Of a stretch of 64,000 bases of DNA, positions 58,800 to 64,000 are shown in pieces (position 1 is the stretch's first letter; every line of letters begins with the position of its first letter). Position numbers and translations under genes: made by a program. The notes beneath the pieces are model-generated. The model saw only the letters and a program-made list of their open reading frames with translations. It searched no databases and had not been told where the DNA came from. The DNA comes from Eudorina sp. 2006-703-Eu-15. Lineage: Eukaryota > Chlorophyta > Chlorophyceae > Chlamydomonadales > Volvocaceae. The DNA is taken from the NCBI GenBank assembly GCA_003117195.1, contig BDSI01000062.1:227726-291725 (forward strand), given 5' to 3'.

Positions 58800-61700
58800 A
58801 TGGTCTTCCTGAACCGCCTTCAAGCTCGTCTGCTGGTGCTGTACACCGCCTTCGCGGCCCTGGCGGCGGCCGCCGCCGTGACGGCGGTGACTCCCGCCGC
58901 CGCCGCCGCCGCCGCTGCCTCCGCCTCCGCCAAACCGCTGCGCGTTGACCTTTCCAGTGCGGTTCGAGCGCTGCTTCAAGCGGCTGACGGCGGCGGCGCC
59001 GCCGCCGCCGCAGTTCCGAATGCTACGGCCCCAAACGCCACGGCGGCGGCGGTGCCGCCGCCGTCGCAACCCGCCATCACGGTAGGTCCGATATCGCACG
59101 CAGCCACACAATTTGGAATTCAAATTTATGGAATGAATAATGAATGAATGAATGAACGTTACAGCTGACCCCAGAAAAGGGATCAAACGGTGTATGGAAT
59201 GTGATGGCCTGGTATGGGTCGGCGGCGGCTCCCGGCCCGCTCTTAATACTCACCAATCAACCTGGCACGTTGCCGGAGTCAATTGTATGAAAGTATACCA
59301 TATGCCGGCGACGTATCGAGCTTGTTGTGGCGCCCTGCAGTCCGTGGCGCTGTGCTGTCGTACTCTTGTCGTACTCTTGTCGTACTCGGTGCTTTTACCT
59401 ACGCGGCTTCCCCCCTTGCGTGCCCCCCAAATCACCCCTCGCAGCCCGGTCCATTCGTACTTGAGCCCCTGCCGTACCCGTACGACGCGCTGGAGCCTGT
59501 CATCTCGGCCCAGGTACGTACGGCAGGAAACGGATGGATATGCCACTGTGTGGTTGCTGCCGCGAATTGACGTTTATCCACAACTTCCCCACAAAAGTAA
59601 GTGTCGCGTCTGCGCTGACGCATGTCCGGGCCGACTAAGTACCCCAAACCCCAAACACATGCATGCGTCATAGACCGTACGGCATATGCCGTACCAACCG
59701 CCCTGCCGTACCCTTTTGCCGTACCTTTCCCGTATAGATCATGCAGCTGCACCACGACGCGCACGAGGCGGCCTATGTTAACAAGTCCAATGCAGCCATC
59801 GCCAGCCTCCTCCAGCAGCAGCAGCAGCCGCAGCAGCAGCAGCAGCAGCCACAGCAGCCACAGTCGATGGCCGTCGCATCCGTCCAAGATGGCGCCTCCA
59901 CCGACGGCAGCGACGGAGGCGACGGCACCGTCACGCAGGCCCGCCCTTCGCCGCGTTCCTGGTGACCCCTGGGTCATCAGTCGCCGCGGTGGCGCCGCGC
60001 CTGGCAGCGGGCCAGGTGGCGAACATGACCCTCACGCAGCTGCTGATGCAGGTGGGGGCATACGCACATACATGAGGGAGGAGGGGGAGGGAGGAGGAGG
60101 AGGAGGAGGGAGGAGGGAGGGAGGAGGAGGAGGAGGGAGGGAGGGAGGGGGGAGGAGGAGGGAGGAGGAGGGAGGGAGGGAGGGAGGGAGGGGAGGGAGG
60201 AGGGAGGAAGGGAGGAGGGGGAGGAGGGAGGAGGGAGGGAGGAGNNNNNNNNNNNNNNNNNNNNNNNNNNNNNNNNNNNNNNNNNNNNNNNNNNNNTCTT
60301 CCTCCCCTCTTCCTCCCCTCTTCCTCCCCTCCCCCCCCCCCCCCCTCTTCCTCCCCTCTTCCTCCCCTCTTCCTCCCCTCTTTCGCCTGGCAGCAGCGCA
60401 GCGCAGTAAGAAGAACACGTCTGCCAATGCCCTTCACATCCTAGGTTCCCGACCTCTTCCCGCTCCCCCTCCCCCCTTTCGTCAGGTGGGTCTGGGCACT
60501 TTGGATCCCACCTTTGAGGAGAGCATCCGCAACAACGGAGGCGGCCACTGGAACCACCAGCTGTTCTGGAAGGTGCGGGCAGGCGCGGGAAGGGGGAAGG
60601 TGGTGGGTGGTGGACGGAGGTGTGTGCGCGGGGGTACGGCAGGGGGAGTACGGCAGGGGGAGTACGGCAGGGGGCCTCTAGGGGGACTTTATAATCATAC
60701 CCGGAACCAGTTGACATTCGCACCGGCGGGCCCCCAATCGGCACACACGCACACACGCACATACACATACACAACCGAACCGACCCAATCCAAACCTTCC
60801 CGCCACCACGCGGTGTCCCGGCCCCTGCCCCTCACACACGTACCTGTCCCACCTGCTGTCGCTGCTAGGTGATGGCCCCGCCCGGCTCCGCCAACACCTC
60901 GCGCTCCAACATCTCGCCCCAGCTGCAGCAGGCCATCGACAGCGCCTTCGGATCCGTGGATGCCATGCTGGTGGGGTGCGTGAATCCCGAGCTGGCGGCC
61001 ATCTGTGTCGTACATGTCGTACAGTTGTTCTCGTCAATTCCCCCTCGCGGGCGGCGTCCCGGGCGACGGAGCCCGGAGCCGTACAATATCATGTGTATTA
61101 TGCCGCAATACTGCCGTACCGCGCTGTACACCGCCGTACGACATCCGTTTTTTGCTTGTGTACGTACCGATTCCAACCGATTTCAACCGCAGGCGGAGCT
61201 GAAGAGCTCAGGCGACGACCGGTTCGGGAGCGGGTGGGGCTGGCTGTGTGTGGCGGCCGGCGGCGGCACGGGGGAGCTGCGGGTGCTGAGCACCGCCAAC
61301 CAGGACAATCCCATCATGCCGGTACGTACGGTACGGTACGGTGTGTCCAGACGTCAGAAAGGAACCCGTCACAGGAACCCGCAAGAGGAACCACCCAGGC
61401 CGGGTAAGGTGTGCTGTTCAGTGGGCAAGGCAGGCGTGCGTGATGCCGGCACGGTGTGTGTTGTGTTTTCATAACTTCACACCATCATTCATGAAGGACC
61501 CCGCGGGTCAGGTCATACGTCGTATATGTATACCGTACATCGACATGTACCTTTCCGGCATGTCGGTATGGGGCTCGCCCACATCCTCGCTGTCATCGAC
61601 TTGATTGGTACCGTTACCGTACTAACAACGACGGCACCGCGACGATGGCTGCGGTCTGCCCCAACCGCCAACCGTCAACTGTCTACCGCCAACCGTCAAC

Positions 61701-62172
61701 CACCAATCACTAATACAGGTTGTTATGCCGGAGCCGTGTACGCCCATCCTTGGAGTGGATGTCTGGGAGCACGCGTACTATCTTCAGTAAGTGTGTGCCG
61801 TACTCTGTACGGACGACTGATGACAGCCCCTCGCGCACACGCGCTTCAATGTTTGGGGCCCATCAAGCCATCTCCTAACCACCCTCCTGACCACCCCTGA
61901 ACCTTCTCCGTCCTGCACCAGGCTTTTCAGACCCTCCATCCTGACATCCCCCCCCTTTCTGAGCCCCCCCTTCTGAACCCCCCTCCTGACCCCCCTTCTG
62001 AACAGCCCCTTCCCCCCCGTCCTGACCTCGCCCGGGCCGCACCTCCAGGTACGAACCCCGCCGCTCCGACTACACCGCCGCCTGGCTGGGCCTCATCAAC
62101 TGGGCCCAGGTCAGCGCCAACTACGACGCAGCTCGGCGGGGCGAGCTGTCCAGCATCGGCGCGGCGCAGTGA
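58800..62172 (+). CDS. Secreted Mn/Fe-type superoxide dismutase with Gln-rich insertion (8-9 exons)
   Basis: Exons are 58800-59081, 59445-59513, 59738-(59929)...60051, 60486-60572, 60869-60970, 61193-61321, 61719-61786 and 62049-62172. The enzyme converts superoxide to peroxide and oxygen. The ligand set is intact: IMQLHHDAHEAAYVN (first His and gateway Tyr), GGGHWNHQLFW (His) and DVWEHAYYLQYEPRRSDY (Asp and His). LEPLPYPYDALEPVIS is the usual family start. Before it, residues 1-45 are a hydrophobic Ala-rich leader like a secretory signal, followed by NAT twice; NMT and NTS occur later, so the mature protein is probably extracellular and glycosylated. A poly-Gln stretch follows the first helix. 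Frame across 59738-60051 does not close as one exon (314 nt). An intron 59930-60015 (weak GTCACG donor, GGGCCAG acceptor) restores it and gives 362 residues; otherwise there is a frameshift. Mn versus Fe is not settled, but DVWEHAYYLQY is typical of MnSOD. Confidence 0.88.
59141..59200 (+). repeat. Dispersed repeat, family B copy in superoxide dismutase intron 1
   Basis: GAATGAATGAACGTTACAGC then TGACCCCAGAAAAGGGATCA, then AACGGTGTATGG. TGTAA is on the minus strand, antisense to the gene. Confidence 0.85.
60076..60380. repeat. Purine-rich then pyrimidine-rich simple repeat flanking an assembly gap
   Basis: From 60076 to 60244 the plus strand is (GGAGGGAGGAGG)-like. After the gap (60297-60375) it is (CCTCTTCCTCCC)-like. 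The two arms are roughly inverse complements, so the unsequenced centre may join the arms of a long hairpin. It lies in the intron before the GGGHWNH exon, so it does not interrupt the coding sequence. Confidence 0.85.
60245..60296. other. Assembly gap (52 N)
   Basis: A run of unknown bases. The true length is not known. Confidence 0.99.
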
Positions 62173-62274
62173 GGCCTCTGGCGGTCTGTTATCCCGCGGA
62201 TGCCAGGGCACTGGGCTTACAGACGCAGTAGTAGTGCAGCGGGGTGTGTACAACAGAAATGAGCCGCGGGTGTA

Positions 62275-62312
62275 TGTGTTCAATGAGAAGCCCACCCATA
62301 ACCACCCAGGCG
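62275..62312 (+). repeat. Dispersed repeat, family A copy downstream of superoxide dismutase
   Basis: TTCAATGAGAAGCCCACCCA then TAACCACCCAGGCGG. It lies about 100 bp after the stop, so it may be in the 3' UTR. Confidence 0.85.
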
Positions 62313-63249
62313 GTGTGTGTCTCTGTGTGTTAAAATAAACCGAGAGACACGACTTGTGTGTGTGTGCATTACGGACTGACGGTACTTCATCCGGGCAGTG
62401 TGCGTTACGGGCGTACGGCATGCCATCCGGGCTCCAGAACCTTCCGCGTAGTAAGTACGACTACGCGTGGGAGACCCGCGCGCAGTAGGAAGCCGACGAC
62501 GATGGATGAGACTGACTGACTGCTGCTGCGGGAGTTTCGGAGCGCGAGGAGGCATCCGGAGCCTGCAGCGCTGCAGGCCAGCCGGGAGACGGCCTCCGTA
62601 CACGTCCGTACACGTCCGTACACGCTCAGTGGCGGGATTCGCTCCGTGGCGCGGCACCGGAAGCCGTTGTCCGGCCCTGCAGGGACCGAAGACGATGGAT
62701 TGGGGGAGGGGTTGGAGAGGGAGGGGTCTCCGTTCTTATCCATTGTCTTGCTTGGTTGACATGGTCTTGGTTGACGTGAGAGAGTACTACGGTCGTCAGC
62801 TGCTGGCTGCCGGAAGCGTATGTGCGTTCCGTGGGTCACACACCGCGGGGTCGGGTCTTGGTTTTGTGTGCGGCCGCAGCCAGGTGGGTTCGCGCGGAGG
62901 ACACAACACGGCGTCGATAGTCCCTTTGTGGGCTGTGGGGTCTGTTCGTTGTACCATTCACTTCACAAAGTTCGTCAGGGAGGCGGAAAGAGCAGGGCTC
63001 GGGGGGCTTGCACGTTCACCCCGCCCCTCATGCCAGGCCGTCGGTCCCGTGCCCGAGTTCTCCTCTCATTCCAGTGGTTGCTTTTGAACGAAACTGGTGC
63101 GCACCTCCCGCTGATTCATACACCATCTTTTTGCATTGCTGCAAATTAGTGACTATGTGAAACAGTGAGAGGGAGAGAGGGTCGAGACCTAAGGGGGGGT
63201 CGAACCAGGCCCTGACCCTAATGGGTGACTGCGTTCACACAACATACAC

Positions 63250-63380
63250 GGCACGGCACGGCACGGCACGGCTCGTGATGGGCGTGCGGCCCTCCTGCGG
63301 TGCGATGCGGTGCGGTACCCGATGTGGTGCGGTGCGGTACCCGATGTGGTGCGGTGCGGTGCGGTGCCCGGTGCGGTGTT
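63250..63380. repeat. GGCAC pentanucleotide and about 22-bp GCGGTGCGGTACCCGATGTG repeats
   Basis: Four GGCAC units are followed by three imperfect copies of a 22-bp unit that holds the palindrome GGTACC. Confidence 0.88.
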
Positions 63381-64000
63381 AGGATGCCAGCGTTACAAGG
63401 GGGACCGGTGTTAGGCTATGTGGCAGTGCGCCCCGTTGCAGGTTGTTGGTGGTAGTGAAGGTGGTCGTGGGGACGAAAGGATGGGACCTGGAAACCTGGC
63501 AACTGTGAAATCCCTACAACGAACTCAGGGTCGGGAACGGGTTTGTAACTCAAGCGCCTGGGAAGCGGGTTGTAGTTGTATGGCGAAAGTGCGCAGCGTG
63601 GCTTGCGCGACTCCAGTCAAACACGGAGATCCTCTCGGCAACAAGTGCATGCCGGCGGATGGTGCCAGCTATGTGAGTGATGGTCACGAAAGGACAGCCT
63701 GGGGGACGGAGGGTATGACGAACTACCCTGGACGACCGCGTCGCGCCTGGCGCCTGTGCGCGCCTAGCCTCGGGTTGTTCTTTGTCAAAACATTAGAAAC
63801 ATGGCTCACATATCGGTCCGCGAGCTGCCAGTGCATGCAAACTATCCAAACTCGGCTGTTTCCTGTGCCCGGCATGGGGAACGAGCGACTTTGGTATAAC
63901 CGGTGGCAATAGCCCAAGCTTGATGGAACCATACAATGACAGCAACAAAGTTGAACACAATTCATCCATTAATGTGGGAAAAACTCCACCAGCACAAGTA

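Larger units (their letters stand above)
62173..64000. other. Superoxide dismutase 3' flank, repeat-rich, no supported gene
   Basis: It holds a family A copy at 62275-62312, triple CGTCCGTACA repeats at about 62602-62625, GGCAC repeats at 63250-63272 and a GCGGTGCGGTACCCGATGTG tandem at about 63300-63378. From 63418 to 63912 one plus frame stays open for 164 codons and is less GC-biased, but I recognise no domain. It could belong to a gene or element continuing past the window. The first plus-strand TGTAA is near 63544. Confidence 0.45.

Noticed and set aside
63418..63912. 164-codon open frame at the right edge
   Set aside because: There is no recognisable domain or splice context. It is noted in the flank description as unresolved, not called as a gene.
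1..64000. CRISPR arrays, bacterial operons or prophage
   Set aside because: Tandem arrays here have no unique spacers, and spliced genes with algal features show that the DNA is nuclear eukaryotic.

Overview
The window is nuclear DNA of a GC-rich, intron-rich green alga, most likely a volvocine or Chlamydomonas-type chlorophyte. The evidence is: 4 to 12 introns per gene with clean GT-AG junctions; long Ala, Gln and Gly runs in the proteins; many intronic minisatellites and AC/GT microsatellites; TGTAA, the green-algal poly(A) signal, after several stop codons; and plant/algal-type proteins. I cannot name the species.

Seven protein genes were rebuilt by hand from reading frame, splice sites and phase. 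Left to right they are: (1) a minus-strand gene for a conserved small membrane protein, 1919-5107, 4 exons; (2) minus-strand KTI12, the Elongator-associated P-loop protein, 6610-11110, 8 exons with one GC-AG intron; (3) plus-strand bromodomain chromatin protein, 11946-19156, 4 exons, divergent from KTI12; (4) plus-strand FAD2-type omega-6 oleate desaturase, 21461-25673, 8 exons; (5) a minus-strand 1,663-residue multi-pass membrane protein of unknown function, 29639-36631, 6 exons, convergent with FAD2; (6) a minus-strand nucleotide-sugar/triose-phosphate-type transporter, 40039-48778, 12 exons, with a plus-strand tRNA-Ala(CGC) inside one intron; (7) a plus-strand two-lobed retropepsin-like aspartic protease, 49190-57224, 12 exons, divergent from the transporter; and (8) a plus-strand secreted Mn/Fe superoxide dismutase, 58800-62172, with a Gln-rich insertion. 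That makes eight protein genes and one tRNA gene. Phases close in every model except at one doubtful junction in the superoxide dismutase, where three weak donors and a simple frameshift are all possible.

The genes do not form an operon or one pathway. They are housekeeping and membrane functions: tRNA wobble modification, chromatin, ER lipid desaturation, Golgi sugar transport, proteolysis and extracellular antioxidant defence. Two head-to-head pairs (KTI12/bromodomain and transporter/protease) share promoter intervals of about 835 and 411 bp.

The non-coding part is the most unusual. It carries several families of short dispersed repeats recurring between unrelated introns and spacers; large tandem arrays confined to introns (64, 27, 25, 23, 17 and 15 bp units); a telomere-like TTTTAGGG array inside an intron; a 12-bp palindrome GACCCNNGGGTC present at least 13 times; and one dispersed element that contains TGTAA but, in every intron copy found, lies with it on the antisense strand.
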